Positions 24,358-33,452 of a stretch of 64,000 nucleotides of DNA are shown one piece after another; the first letter of the stretch is position 1; each line of letters starts with the position of its first letter. The notes beneath the pieces are model-generated. The model did no database searches. It saw only the letters and a program-made list of their open reading frames with translations, and was not told the DNA's origin. A program made the translations under genes and the position numbers. Source of the DNA: Kitasatospora xanthocidica (GTDB taxonomy: Bacteria > Actinomycetota > Actinomycetes > Streptomycetales > Streptomycetaceae); NCBI RefSeq assembly GCF_014656195.1, contig NZ_BNBY01000012.1, positions 62,001-126,000 on the forward strand. The letters run 5' to 3'.

Positions 24358-25311
24358 ATGGACGTCGATCTGCGGAAGCTGCGGTACTTCGTCGCGGTGG
24401 CTCGACAGCTGCATTTCGGGCGGGCGGCGGCCGAGTTGCACATCGCGCAGCCGGTGCTGTCCCGGCAGATCCGGGCCTTGGAGGCGGAGTTCGGTGCGCA
24501 GCTGTTCCGGCGGGACCGCCGGTCCACGGAACTGACCTGCGCGGGGCGGCAGTTGCTGGAGGACGCGCCGCAGTTGCTGGCGGCGGCGGAGGCGTTGCGG
24601 CGCCGGGTGGAGCGGTCGGCGGACGACCGGACGCGGTTCGTGGTGGGGTTCATGCCGGGGATCACGGTGACGGCCGTCGCGCGGGCGATGTGCGGGCGGC
24701 ATCCGGGGCTGGCGGTGGAGGTGGTCCGGACGTCCTGGGCGGACCAGGCGCAGGTGGTGCTGGACGGGCGGGTGGACGTGTCCTTCGTACGGCTGCCGGT
24801 CGACCAGCGGGGGCTGGCGCTGCGTCCGCTGTTCGCCGAGCCGCGGGTGGTGGCGCTGCCGGCCGGGCACCGGTTGGCGGGTGAACCGTCGGTGGTGATG
24901 GCCGAGTTGGGCGGGGAGCGGCTGTTGCAGGATCCGGACGCGGTGCCGGAGTGGCGGGACCTGCCGGTGCCGGCCGGGCGGCGGCCGGAGCGGGCCCGGC
25001 CGAGTGCGGACACCGTGGAGGAGAAGCTGGAGTACGTGGCGGCGCACGAGGGGATGGTGGTGCTGCCGCTGTCGGTGGCGGCGTTCTACACCCGTTCGGA
25101 CGTGGTGCACGTGCCGATCTCCGACATCGCGCCCAACCGGGTCTGCCTGGCGTGGGCGGCGGGCCGGACCTCGCCGCTGCTGGCGGAGTTCGCGGAGCTC
25201 GCGACGGAACTCGCGGCGGGCGGTGCGGGCGCCGGGCCGGAGTTGTCGGTGAGCGGTGCGGGCGCGGGCCCGGAGCTGTCGGTGGCCGGAACTGTCGGTG
25301 GCAGCCGCTAG
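24358..25311 (+). CDS. LysR-family transcriptional regulator
   Basis: A 317-residue regulator: N-terminal winged helix (LRKLRYFVAVARQLHFGRAAAELHIAQPVLSRQIRALE, given here only as a location, residues 5-42) and a C-terminal periplasmic-binding-fold sensor (VVGFMPGITVTAVARAM to about residue 285). It ends with a short internal duplication (GAGAGPELSV repeated). It probably controls the divergent SDR gene through the T-N11-A palindrome. The inducer is unknown. ATG 24358 follows GGAGGGCGG. Confidence 0.92.
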   Translation: MDVDLRKLRYFVAVARQLHFGRAAAELHIAQPVLSRQIRALEAEFGAQLFRRDRRSTELTCAGRQLLEDAPQLLAAAEALRRRVERSADDRTRFVVGFMPGITVTAVARAMCGRHPGLAVEVVRTSWADQAQVVLDGRVDVSFVRLPVDQRGLALRPLFAEPRVVALPAGHRLAGEPSVVMAELGGERLLQDPDAVPEWRDLPVPAGRRPERARPSADTVEEKLEYVAAHEGMVVLPLSVAAFYTRSDVVHVPISDIAPNRVCLAWAAGRTSPLLAEFAELATELAAGGAGAGPELSVSGAGAGPELSVAGTVGGSR

Positions 25312-25320
25312 GGTCCGGGC

Positions 25321-26502
25321 ATGACGAGGCGTGTGCCGGTGATCGGTGATGGGGAGCGGCGGGCCCGGCTGGGCCGGCGGCAGCTGTTGGCGCCCTCGGC
25401 GCGGGCCGCCCGGGTGGAGGACGTGGCCGACGCCGTGGTCGGGCTGCACGCGACGGACGCGGCCACGGTGTACCTGTCGGCGTGCGCCCGGCTGGCCGGG
25501 CCCTCGGCGGCGGAGGTGGACCGGGCGCTGTACGAGGACGTCTCGCTGGTGAAGCTGCTGTCGATGCGGCGGACGATCTTCGCGGTGACGGAGGGCTTCG
25601 CCCCGTACGTGAGTGCCGCGGCGGCGCGGCCGATCGCGGTCAAGGAGCGGGCGACGCTGCTGAAGCACCTGCGCGACCACGCCGAGGGCTGGGACGAGCG
25701 GCGGCTGGCCGCGACCGAGCGGGAGGTGCTGGCCGCGCTGGACCGGCGCGGCGAGGCGACGACCAAGGAACTCGGCGACGACGTCCCGCAGTTGCGCGAG
25801 ACCATGCTGATGTCGGCGGGCAAGCCGTACGAGGCGAAGCAGAGTGTGGGTAGCCGGCTGCTGCGGCTGCTGGCCTCGGACGGGCACGTGCGCCGCTGCC
25901 GTCCGCGCGGTTCGTGGCTGAGTAGCAGTTACCCGTGGGCGCTGGTGCCGCAGTGGCCGGACGTGCCGGTGCGGGAGGCGAAGGCGGAGGTGGTGCGCCG
26001 CTGGCTGGCCGGGTACGGCCCGGCGACGGTCGAGGACGTGAAGTGGTGGACGGGCTGGACGCTGGGGGACGTCCGCAAGGCCCTGGCGGACCTCGGCGCG
26101 CGGGACGTGGAGCTGGCGGGCGGTGCGGCCGCCCTGGTGCTGCCGGGCGACGACGCGCCGGTGCCGGAGCCGGAGCCGTGGGCGGCGCTGCTGCCGGCGC
26201 TGGACCCGGCGGTGATGGGCTGGCGCGGGCGGGACTGGTACCTGCGGCCGGAGGACGTGCCGTCGCTGTTCGACCGGGCGGGCAACGCCGGGCCGACGGT
26301 GTGGTGGTGCGGCGAGGTGGTGGGCGGCTGGGCGCAGCGGGCCGACGGGGAGTTGGTGTGGCGGCTGTTCCGGGACGTCGGGGCGGAGGCGGAGCGGGCG
26401 GTCGCGGCGGAGGCGGAGCGGTTGGCGGGGTGGCTGGGGGAGGTGCGGGTGACGCCGCGGTTCCGGACGCCGGTGGAGCGGGAGCTGGTGGCGCGGCGGT
26501 AG
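25321..26502 (+). CDS. Winged-helix protein, AlkZ/YcaQ-like (HTH_42)
   Basis: A 393-residue protein of the HTH_42 superfamily, which includes DNA glycosylases that excise bulky or crosslinked adducts. Family landmarks are VVGLHATDAATVYLSACARL, LVKLLSMRRTIFAV, SRLLRLLASDGHVRR, and LALDP-type segment ALDPAVMGWRGRDWYL. The catalytic QxQ/QxD motif of AlkZ and YcaQ is replaced by HAT, so glycosylase activity is doubtful. A -10 hexamer TAGGGT (25309-25314) ends 6 nt before the ATG, so the mRNA is probably leaderless. It follows the LysR gene by 9 bp. Confidence 0.85.
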   Translation: MTRRVPVIGDGERRARLGRRQLLAPSARAARVEDVADAVVGLHATDAATVYLSACARLAGPSAAEVDRALYEDVSLVKLLSMRRTIFAVTEGFAPYVSAAAARPIAVKERATLLKHLRDHAEGWDERRLAATEREVLAALDRRGEATTKELGDDVPQLRETMLMSAGKPYEAKQSVGSRLLRLLASDGHVRRCRPRGSWLSSSYPWALVPQWPDVPVREAKAEVVRRWLAGYGPATVEDVKWWTGWTLGDVRKALADLGARDVELAGGAAALVLPGDDAPVPEPEPWAALLPALDPAVMGWRGRDWYLRPEDVPSLFDRAGNAGPTVWWCGEVVGGWAQRADGELVWRLFRDVGAEAERAVAAEAERLAGWLGEVRVTPRFRTPVERELVARR

Positions 26503-26553
26503 CCCGCGGCGCCCGATGACTCGCGCCACCGGGACGGCCGGGCGGCCGGGTGC

Positions 26554-28896
26554 TCAGGGGGTGGGCGTCGCGGCCGGGTGGGTGGCGGGTCCGCCGGTGG
26601 CGGTGGGGGTGGGCTGCTCGGTGGGCTTGGGCGGCTTGGTCGGGGTGGGCCGGGCGGTGGGGCTGGGCTGTTCGTGGGTGGCCGTGGGCTGGGGGGCCGG
26701 CGGGCTGGGCGCGGTCGGGCCGGGTGCGGGGTCGCCGGTGGTGGCGGGGGGTGTGCTGGGGGCGTGGGTGGGGACCGTGATGAGTCCGGGGATGGTGGCG
26801 CCTGGCGCGGTGGGGACGGTGGCCGGGGTGCTGCCGGGGCTCGGGGGCGTGCTGCCGGTGTCGGTGGGCGAGGTGTCGCTGTCGTGGGAGTCGCGGCCGG
26901 TCTGCAGGTCGAACTGCTGGGTGGGGGTGCCGTCGAGGGCGGCGGCGGTGTAGGCGGTCCAGATCTTGGTGGGGATGGCGCCGCCGTTGATCCGGGCGAG
27001 TCCGGCGGTGCCGGCCAGCGGTTCCTTGGCGTGGGTCTTCGGGTTCTCCCGGAACAGGCCGACGGTGGTGGTGAGTTCGGGGGTGTAGCCGGCGAACCAG
27101 GCGGAGAGGTTGGAGTCGGTGGTGCCGGTCTTGCCGGCGGCGGGGCGGCCGAGGTCGAGGGCGGCGGCGCCGGTGCCGCGGGGGCTGACGACGTCGCGCA
27201 GGACGTCGGTGACGGAGTCGGCGACGCCGCGGCTGAGGGCGTCGGTGGGGTCGTGCCGGGGCATCTTGGGGACGTCGATGGCGCCGCCGGGGTTGACGCG
27301 TTCGAGCTTGAGGACGGACCACGGGGTGTGGGCCTGGCCGTGGTTGGCGAGGGTGGCGTAGGCGCCGGCCAGGTCGAGGGCACTGGGGGTGGCGGTGCCG
27401 AGGGTCATCGAGGTGTTGGCCGGGTCCATGCCGCGGACGCTGTCGGGGATGCCGAGTTTCACGGCGGTGTCCCGGACGCGGGCGAGTCCGGCGTCGACGC
27501 CCTCCTGCGCGTACACGGAGTTGACGGACTTCACCATGGCGTAGCGCAGGGTGATGTTGCCGTAGTCGACGTCGTCCTCGTTGGGCGGCGCGTACGGGGT
27601 GGGGCCGCCGGTGACGGGGCGTTCGCTGGTGCCGTCGTAGCGGGTCTCGGTGGTGATCGGGTGGCCGTCGAGGGTGTGCTGGGCGGTGAGGCCGGCGGCG
27701 AGGTCGATTGGCTTGAAGGTGGAGCCGATCTGGTTGTCCTGGCGGAGCGCGTCGTTGTAGGGCTGCTTGGCGTAGTCGGGGCCGCCGTAGACGGCGACGA
27801 CGCGGCCGGTGGCGGGTTCGACGGAGGCGCCGGCGACCCGGACGTCGGTGTCGGTGGTGGGGCGGGACTTGGGGTCGAGCTCGTCGGTGAGTTCGTCCTG
27901 GACGGCCTTGACGAAGGCGTCCTGCCGAGGCTTGTCGAAGGTGGTGGTGATGCGCCAGCCGCCGGCCTTGAGGGTGGCGGCGTCGATGGTGCCGGAGGAG
28001 ATCAGGTAGTCGTCGGCGACGCCGACCAGGTAGCCGGCCTGGCCGGCCAGGCCGGTGGCGGGCTGGGGGTCGACGGGTTCGGGGAAGGTGGCGGCGGCGC
28101 GGTCGGCGGTGGTGAGGAAGCCGAGCTGGACCATGCCGTCGAGGGCGTAGTTCCAGCGGGCGACGGCCTTCTCGCGGTTGGCGGGGGTGGCGGTCTTGAC
28201 GTCGTAGAGGCTGGGGGCCTGGAGCAGTGAGGCGAGGTAGGCGCCCTGGCCGAGGGTGAGCTGGGAGACGTCGACGCCGTAGTAGGCGTGGGCGGCGCTC
28301 TGGATGCCGTAGGCGCCGCGGCCGAAGTAGCTGCTGTTGAGGTACCCGGCCAGGATGTCCTTCTTGTCGCGCTGCTGGTCGACCTTGAGGGCGATGAGGA
28401 GTTCGCGGCCCTTGCGCTCGATGGTCTGGTCCTGGGTCAGGTAGTAGTTCTTGACGTACTGCTGGGTGATGGTGGAGCCGCCCTGCATGCCCTTGCCGAG
28501 CAGGGTGTTCCAGCCGGCCCGGACCATGCCGGTGAGGTCGACGCCGCGGTTCTGGTAGAAGGTGCGGTCCTCGGCGGAGACGACGGCCTGCTGGGTCTGC
28601 AGGGGGATCTGGTCGATGGTGACGTCGGTGCGGTTGACGGCGCCGGTGCGGGCGATCTCGGTGGTGCCGTCGGCGTAGAGGTAGATGTTGTTCTGGGCGA
28701 CGGCGTGGGCGTTGGGGTCGGGCACCGGGACGATGACGTAGAGCACGGCGAAGCCGCCCACGGCGAGCAGGAAGAGCGCGGTGAGGGTGCCGAGGGTGAC
28801 CCGCCAGGTGGGCAGGAGCCGGCGCCAGAGCGGGAGGGCGCGGCGGGCATCGCGGCGGGCGGCCCGTTTGGCCTGGCGTCGGGTGCTCAAGGTCAT
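26554..28896 (-). CDS. Bifunctional class A penicillin-binding protein
   Basis: Membrane-anchored peptidoglycan polymerase. The 780-residue protein has one transmembrane helix (residues 33-57), a GT51 glycosyltransferase domain (catalytic Glu109 in SAEDRTFYQNRG, QGGSTITQQYVKN, RKGRELLIALK), and a transpeptidase domain with Ser392 in STFK, SVN at 457-459 and KTG at 589-591. The last 115 residues are a Pro/Thr-rich tail outside the cell. A CATAAT hexamer on the minus strand stands 6 nt before ATG 28896, indicating a leaderless mRNA; an upstream ATG 33 bp earlier is therefore rejected. Confidence 0.95.
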   Translation of the reverse strand: MTLSTRRQAKRAARRDARRALPLWRRLLPTWRVTLGTLTALFLLAVGGFAVLYVIVPVPDPNAHAVAQNNIYLYADGTTEIARTGAVNRTDVTIDQIPLQTQQAVVSAEDRTFYQNRGVDLTGMVRAGWNTLLGKGMQGGSTITQQYVKNYYLTQDQTIERKGRELLIALKVDQQRDKKDILAGYLNSSYFGRGAYGIQSAAHAYYGVDVSQLTLGQGAYLASLLQAPSLYDVKTATPANREKAVARWNYALDGMVQLGFLTTADRAAATFPEPVDPQPATGLAGQAGYLVGVADDYLISSGTIDAATLKAGGWRITTTFDKPRQDAFVKAVQDELTDELDPKSRPTTDTDVRVAGASVEPATGRVVAVYGGPDYAKQPYNDALRQDNQIGSTFKPIDLAAGLTAQHTLDGHPITTETRYDGTSERPVTGGPTPYAPPNEDDVDYGNITLRYAMVKSVNSVYAQEGVDAGLARVRDTAVKLGIPDSVRGMDPANTSMTLGTATPSALDLAGAYATLANHGQAHTPWSVLKLERVNPGGAIDVPKMPRHDPTDALSRGVADSVTDVLRDVVSPRGTGAAALDLGRPAAGKTGTTDSNLSAWFAGYTPELTTTVGLFRENPKTHAKEPLAGTAGLARINGGAIPTKIWTAYTAAALDGTPTQQFDLQTGRDSHDSDTSPTDTGSTPPSPGSTPATVPTAPGATIPGLITVPTHAPSTPPATTGDPAPGPTAPSPPAPQPTATHEQPSPTARPTPTKPPKPTEQPTPTATGGPATHPAATPTP

Positions 28897-29226
28897 GCCG
28901 CGATTATGTGCTATTTGACGTCCGATCAAGGGCGTGTGGGGGGCTGACGTGCGCCGTTGTGCGCATCGAGCGCCGTCTCGGGGTGCGGTGTCGGGGCGCG
29001 GTGTCGGGATGCGGTGTCGGGGTGCGGTGTCGGGGTGTGCAGGAAAAGCGGGTGCGGGCCGTGGGGGCCGGAGGTACGGTGAAAGATGCGAACTTCATAG
29101 CGCGCCCACTTCGTCAGCTCCGCCCGTCCGGCCCGGCACCCCCGGGTACGGCCGGTCGGAGCCACTGGGGCGTGCGCGGACGCGTGCGGGCACACCTCTG
29201 CCCGCATTTGTCGACAAGGAGACAAT
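28897..29226. other. Divergent intergenic region, PBP to ABC exporter
   Basis: A 330-bp gap with the PBP promoter at its left end, a 13-bp tandem repeat (28980-29031) and the palindrome TTGTCGACAA at 29208-29217 just before the AAGGAG ribosome binding site of the exporter operon. No gene is seen. Confidence 0.6.
28980..29031. repeat. 13-bp tandem repeat, four copies
   Basis: Units GGGGTGCGGTGTC, GGGGCGCGGTGTC, GGGATGCGGTGTC and GGGGTGCGGTGTC, then a partial fifth. Copy number of such arrays often varies between strains. Confidence 0.85.
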
Positions 29227-30090
29227 ATGCTGAACGCTGCCCCCGCCGAGACGAGGCCTCCCGATCCCCGGGCGGACCTGACCGCCTCCCTCGGGCTGTA
29301 CGCGAGCGTCGCCCGCGGCGCCTTCCGCCGCTACTCCACCTACCGGGCCGCCACCCTGGCCGGCACCGTCACCAACACCGTCTTCGGCTGCATCCTCGCC
29401 TACACCTTCGTCGCGCTCTGGCGGGCCCGCCCCGACCTCGGCGGCTACGACCTGGACCAGGCCGTCACCTTCATCTGGGTCTGCCAGGCCCTGATGCCCA
29501 CCACCGCGATCTTCGGCGGCGGGTTCGAGAACGACGTCCAGACGCGGTTCCGCAGCGGCGACATCGCCGTGGACCTCTACCGGCCCGTCGACTTCCAGGG
29601 CTGGTGGCTGGCCAGTGACCTCGGCCGGGCCGGCTACCACCTGCTGGTCCGCGGCGGCGCGCCGCTGCTGGCCGGTTCGCTGCTCTTCCACTTCCGACTG
29701 CCCGAACGGCCGCTGACCTGGCTGGTCTTCCTGCTCTCCGTGCTGCTCGCCGAGGTCGTCAGCTTCGGACTGCGGTTCCTGGTCGCGCTCACCGGCTTCT
29801 GGCTGCACGACTCCGACGGGGTGCGCTCGGTGACCCTGGTGGTGGCGATGTTCCTCTCCGGGATGCTGCTGCCGCTCACGCTCTTCCCCGGTTGGCTCGG
29901 CGAACTCGCCCGGGTGCTGCCCTGGGCGGCGCTGGCCCAGGTGCCCGCCGACCTGTTCCTGGAGCACGCGACCGGCCCGGCGGTGCTCGGCCCGCTCGGC
30001 CTCCAGCTCGGCTGGGCCGCGGCGCTGATCGGCGCCGGGCGCGGCGTGCAGGCGCTCGCGACCCGCAAGGTGGTGGTCCAGGGTGGCTGA
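29227..30090 (+). CDS. ABC-2 type exporter permease (first subunit)
   Basis: A 287-residue membrane protein with six predicted segments. Typical stretches are SVARGAFRRYSTYRAATLAGTV, ITLY-type FRSGDIAVDLYRPVDFQGWW, and LFLSG-type VVAMFLSGMLLPLTLFPGW. It matches the COG4587/COG3694 permease group that works as a heterodimer with the next gene and the COG4586 ATPase. The stop overlaps the next GTG start by 8 bp. The substrate is unknown; related systems are annotated as viologen or multidrug exporters. Confidence 0.85.
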   Translation: MLNAAPAETRPPDPRADLTASLGLYASVARGAFRRYSTYRAATLAGTVTNTVFGCILAYTFVALWRARPDLGGYDLDQAVTFIWVCQALMPTTAIFGGGFENDVQTRFRSGDIAVDLYRPVDFQGWWLASDLGRAGYHLLVRGGAPLLAGSLLFHFRLPERPLTWLVFLLSVLLAEVVSFGLRFLVALTGFWLHDSDGVRSVTLVVAMFLSGMLLPLTLFPGWLGELARVLPWAALAQVPADLFLEHATGPAVLGPLGLQLGWAAALIGAGRGVQALATRKVVVQGG

Positions 30091-30994
30091 CCCCGGCCTC
30101 GTGCCCGCCCCCTCGGGTCCCGGCTCCGCCCGTACCGGCTTCGCCCGTACCGGCCCCGGGTGGGCCGGCGTCCGTTCCGGAGTGGCCCGCGCCCGCTGGG
30201 CCGCGCGCTCCTGGTGGCTGTGCGCCGCCATGTGGACCCGCTCGACCATGTCCTACCGGGCCTCGTTCGCGATGATGCTCGCGGCGAACCTGGTGATCGC
30301 CTTCCTCGACTTCGCCGTGATCATCCTGATGTTCCGGCACACCGACACGCTCGGCGGCTGGAACCTGCCCGAACTCGGCTTCCTCTACGGCACCTCCGGG
30401 TTCGCGCTCGGCATGGCCAACCTGCTGATCGGCAGCGTCGACGCGCTCGGCGAGCGGATCCGGACCGGGACCCTGGACGTGATGCTGATCCGGCCCGCCC
30501 CGGCCCTGGCCCAGCTCTGCGCCGAACGCTTCTCGCTGCGCCGGATCGGCCGCCCGGTCCAGGCGGCGGCGGTGCTGGCCTGGTCGCTCGCGGCGCTGGA
30601 CGTGCGCTGGACCTGGGACCGGGTCCTGCTGGTGCCCGTCCTGCTGCTCTGCGGCACGGCCATCTTCGGCGCGATCTGGGTGGGCTTCGCCTGCCTGCAG
30701 TTCTGGTGGGGCGAGGCCGAGGAGCTCCAGAACTCCTTCACCTACGGCGGCGGCCTGATGCTGCAGTACCCGCCGACGGTCTTCGCCAAGGACCTCGTGC
30801 TCGGCGTGGTCTTCGGCGTCCCGCTGGCCTTCGTCAACTGGCTGCCCGCCCTGCGCGTCCTCGGCCGGCCTGACCCGCTCGGCCTGCCCACCGCCTTCCA
30901 GTACGCCTCGCCGGTCGCCGCCGCCCTCTGCGTCGCAGTCGCCGGGTTCGCCTGGCGGGCCGGGCTGCGCGCCTACCGCGGCACCGGCAGCTGA
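30083..30994 (+). CDS. ABC-2 type exporter permease (second subunit)
   Basis: A 303-residue partner permease with about six transmembrane segments. After a Gly/Pro/Ala-rich N-terminus of about 30 residues comes TRSTMSYRASFAMMLAANLVIAFLDFAVI, then IRTGTLDVMLIRPAPALAQL, equivalent to the GDIAVDLYRP element of its neighbour. GTG 30083 overlaps the previous gene. A later start around residue 30 is possible because the early part has no family similarity. Confidence 0.83.
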   Translation: MADPGLVPAPSGPGSARTGFARTGPGWAGVRSGVARARWAARSWWLCAAMWTRSTMSYRASFAMMLAANLVIAFLDFAVIILMFRHTDTLGGWNLPELGFLYGTSGFALGMANLLIGSVDALGERIRTGTLDVMLIRPAPALAQLCAERFSLRRIGRPVQAAAVLAWSLAALDVRWTWDRVLLVPVLLLCGTAIFGAIWVGFACLQFWWGEAEELQNSFTYGGGLMLQYPPTVFAKDLVLGVVFGVPLAFVNWLPALRVLGRPDPLGLPTAFQYASPVAAALCVAVAGFAWRAGLRAYRGTGS

Positions 30995-31061
30995 GCGGGC
31001 CGCTGAACCGGCAGTCGAGGCGACTGTCGAACCCCTCTCGCCCTCAAGTCAAGGAGCTTCC

Positions 31062-32021
31062 ATGGCACTGATCGAACTCCGGGACGTCCGGCGCACCTTC
31101 ACCGTACGGGCCCGCGCCGGCCGGTTCAGCCGTACCAAGCGCGAGGTGCGCGCGGTGGACGGGCTCAGCTTCGACGTCGAGGCCGGTGAGTGCGTCGGCT
31201 ACATCGGGCCCAACGGCGCCGGCAAGTCCACCACCATCAAGATGCTCACCGGCATCCTCGTCCCCAGCTCCGGACGGCTGCGCGTCGCCGGGGTCGACCC
31301 GGCCCGCGAACGCGTCGCGCTGGCCCGCCGGATCGGCGTCGTCTTCGGCCAGCGCACCACCCTCTGGTGGGACCTCCCGCTGCGCGACTCCTTCGAACTC
31401 GCCCGCCGGATCTACCGGATCCCCGACCACCGGTACCGCGAGAACCTCGACCGCTGCGTCGAACTGCTCGACCTGGGCGAGCTGCTGGACACCCCGGTCC
31501 GCCAGCTCTCGCTCGGCCAGCGGATGCGCGGCGACCTCGCGGCCGCGCTGCTGCACGACCCCCGGGTGCTCTACCTGGACGAGCCGACCATCGGCCTGGA
31601 CGTGGTCAGCAAGGGCAAGGTCCGCGAGTTCCTGCGCGAGGTCAACCGCGACCGGGGCACCACCGTGCTGCTCACCACGCACGACCTGACCGACATCGAG
31701 CAGCTCTGCGACCGGGTCATGGTGATCGACCACGGCCGGGTGGTGTACGACGGCGGGCTGGACGGCTTGCACGCCACCGGGCGCAGCGAGCGGACCCTGG
31801 TGGTGGACCTCGCCGAGGCCCGGCCCCCGATCGAGGTGGCCGGGGCCCGGGTGGTCAAGGTCGAGGGGCCGCGCCAGTGGCTCGCCTTCCCGTCGCGGCA
31901 GAGCGCCGCGCCGATCGTGTCGGCGGTCGCGGAGCGGTACCCGCTGGTGGACCTGTCGGTGCGCGAGCCGGCCATCGAGGACGTGATCGCCCGGATGTAC
32001 GCGGAGGTCGCGATCGGCTGA
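31062..32021 (+). CDS. ABC exporter ATP-binding protein
   Basis: A 319-residue ATPase driving the two preceding permeases. Walker A is GPNGAGKST at residues 49-57; the Q-loop is FGQRTTLWWDLP; the signature is LSLGQRMRGDLAAALLHDP, with Leu in place of the first Gly of LSGGQ as usual in COG4586; Walker B is VLYLDEPTIGLD and the switch histidine is in LLTTHDLTDIE. Residues 230-319 form the extra C-terminal domain of this subgroup. AAGGAG precedes the ATG. It completes an exporter operon starting at 29227. Confidence 0.92.
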   Translation: MALIELRDVRRTFTVRARAGRFSRTKREVRAVDGLSFDVEAGECVGYIGPNGAGKSTTIKMLTGILVPSSGRLRVAGVDPARERVALARRIGVVFGQRTTLWWDLPLRDSFELARRIYRIPDHRYRENLDRCVELLDLGELLDTPVRQLSLGQRMRGDLAAALLHDPRVLYLDEPTIGLDVVSKGKVREFLREVNRDRGTTVLLTTHDLTDIEQLCDRVMVIDHGRVVYDGGLDGLHATGRSERTLVVDLAEARPPIEVAGARVVKVEGPRQWLAFPSRQSAAPIVSAVAERYPLVDLSVREPAIEDVIARMYAEVAIG

Positions 32022-32039
32022 GGCCTCTCCGTACGGCTG

Positions 32040-32100
32040 AGGCGTCCCCGTACGGTTCCCGGCCGTCGTGCGTGCGTGCACGCGTACGGCGGCCGGGAGC
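32040..32100 (+). terminator. Hairpin region after the ABC exporter operon
   Basis: CCCGGCCGTCGTGCGTGC near 32057-32074 is nearly complementary to GCACGCGTACGGCGGCCGGG at 32078-32097. It is a probable terminator before the glycosyltransferase gene. Confidence 0.5.
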
Positions 32101-32207
32101 GTGTTCTGTTCCCCGTCGCCGGTGCGGGTGAGGGTCGTGACCCCGGCCTTTCGCGCCGAGTTGACCGGTCGTCACGCACCCAGACCAGGACCGGAGGCCC
32201 GCCGCCC

Positions 32208-33452
32208 GTGACCGTACCCGATGTGACCGTGGTGGTCGCGGTCTACAACACCATGCCGTACCTCACCGCCTGCCTGGACTCGCTGGTCGGGCAGTCCCTG
32301 GCGCCGGGGCGGCTGGAGGTGGTGGCCGTGGACGACGGCTCCACGGACGGCGGCGGGGAGCTGCTGGACGAGTACGCGGCCCGCCACCCCGGGCTGTTCC
32401 GGGTGGTGCACCAGTCCAACTCGGGCGGCCCGGCGGGCCCGACCAACCGCGGTCTGGAGCTGGCCCGCGGCCGCTACGCGCTGTTCCTCGGCGCGGACGA
32501 CTGGCTCGGCCCGGAGGCGCTGGAGCGGCTGGTCACGGCCGCCGACGCCTGGGGCTCGGACGTGGTGGTGCCCAAGCAGGTCGGGGTGAACGGACGGCTG
32601 GTGCCGCAGGGGATCTTCCACGCGAACGCCGAGTCCGTGGGCTTCGCCGACTCCGCGCTGGCCTGGGCGCTGGCCGATACCAAGCTGTTCCGGCTCGACC
32701 TCGTCCGGCGCCACGGCTTGCGCCGCGACGAGACCTTGAAGGTCTTCTCGGACCAGCCGTTCACCCTGGAGGCCTGCCTGCGGGCGGGGAAGGTGTCCGT
32801 GCTCGCCGACTACGACTGCTACTTCCTGGTGCTGCGCGAGGACCGGGGCAACGTCACCGAGCGGGCCGGGGTGCTGGACCGGCTGCGCGGGATCGCCGCG
32901 CTCCAGCAGGTCGCCGCAGAACTCGCGGCGCCCGGCGAGGAGTTGGACGCCCTGCGAGCCCGCTCCTTCGCCTGGGACGTGCCGCGCCTGCTGCAGGACG
33001 GCTTCCTGCTGCTGGACGACGCGACACAGCGGCGGGTCTGCGCCGAGACCGCCCGGCTGGTCGAGCGGTTCGGCGCCCGCGAGGTGTACCACCGGCTGCC
33101 GGTGTCCGCCCGGGTACGGCTCGAACTCGCCGCCGCCGTACGGCCGGAGGCGCTGCGCGACCAGATCCGCTACGAGGCCGCGCACGGCGAGCCGCCGGAG
33201 GTGGTGGACGGGCGGCGGCACTACGCGGGCTTCCCGGCGTTCCGGGACCGGGGGCTCGGGCTGCCCGACGGGCTGTTCCTGCTGCGCGAGGAGCCGGTGG
33301 CCGGGGCCGTCCCGCCGCTCGACCCGGTACCGCCGCTCAACCTCGCCCAGCACCTGTGGCGCGGCGCCGTCCCCGCGCAGGTGCGGCGCGGGCTGCGCCG
33401 CCACCCGGCCTGGCGCCGGCTGGCCAACTCGGTGAACGGAGGGCGGGGATGA
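32208..33452 (+). CDS. Family 2 glycosyltransferase
   Basis: A 414-residue GT-A enzyme adding a sugar from an NDP donor to an envelope or exopolysaccharide acceptor. The nucleotide-binding start TVVVAVYNTMPYLTACLDSL, VVAVDDGSTDGGGELL, and the metal-binding LFLGADDWLG (DxD equivalent) lie within the first 100 residues. The C-terminal half resembles the TagF/teichoic-type extension by length only. GTG 32208 is chosen because VTVVVAVYN follows at once. Its stop overlaps the next ATG (ATGA), linking it to the dehydrogenase. Confidence 0.88.
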   Translation: MTVPDVTVVVAVYNTMPYLTACLDSLVGQSLAPGRLEVVAVDDGSTDGGGELLDEYAARHPGLFRVVHQSNSGGPAGPTNRGLELARGRYALFLGADDWLGPEALERLVTAADAWGSDVVVPKQVGVNGRLVPQGIFHANAESVGFADSALAWALADTKLFRLDLVRRHGLRRDETLKVFSDQPFTLEACLRAGKVSVLADYDCYFLVLREDRGNVTERAGVLDRLRGIAALQQVAAELAAPGEELDALRARSFAWDVPRLLQDGFLLLDDATQRRVCAETARLVERFGAREVYHRLPVSARVRLELAAAVRPEALRDQIRYEAAHGEPPEVVDGRRHYAGFPAFRDRGLGLPDGLFLLREEPVAGAVPPLDPVPPLNLAQHLWRGAVPAQVRRGLRRHPAWRRLANSVNGGRG

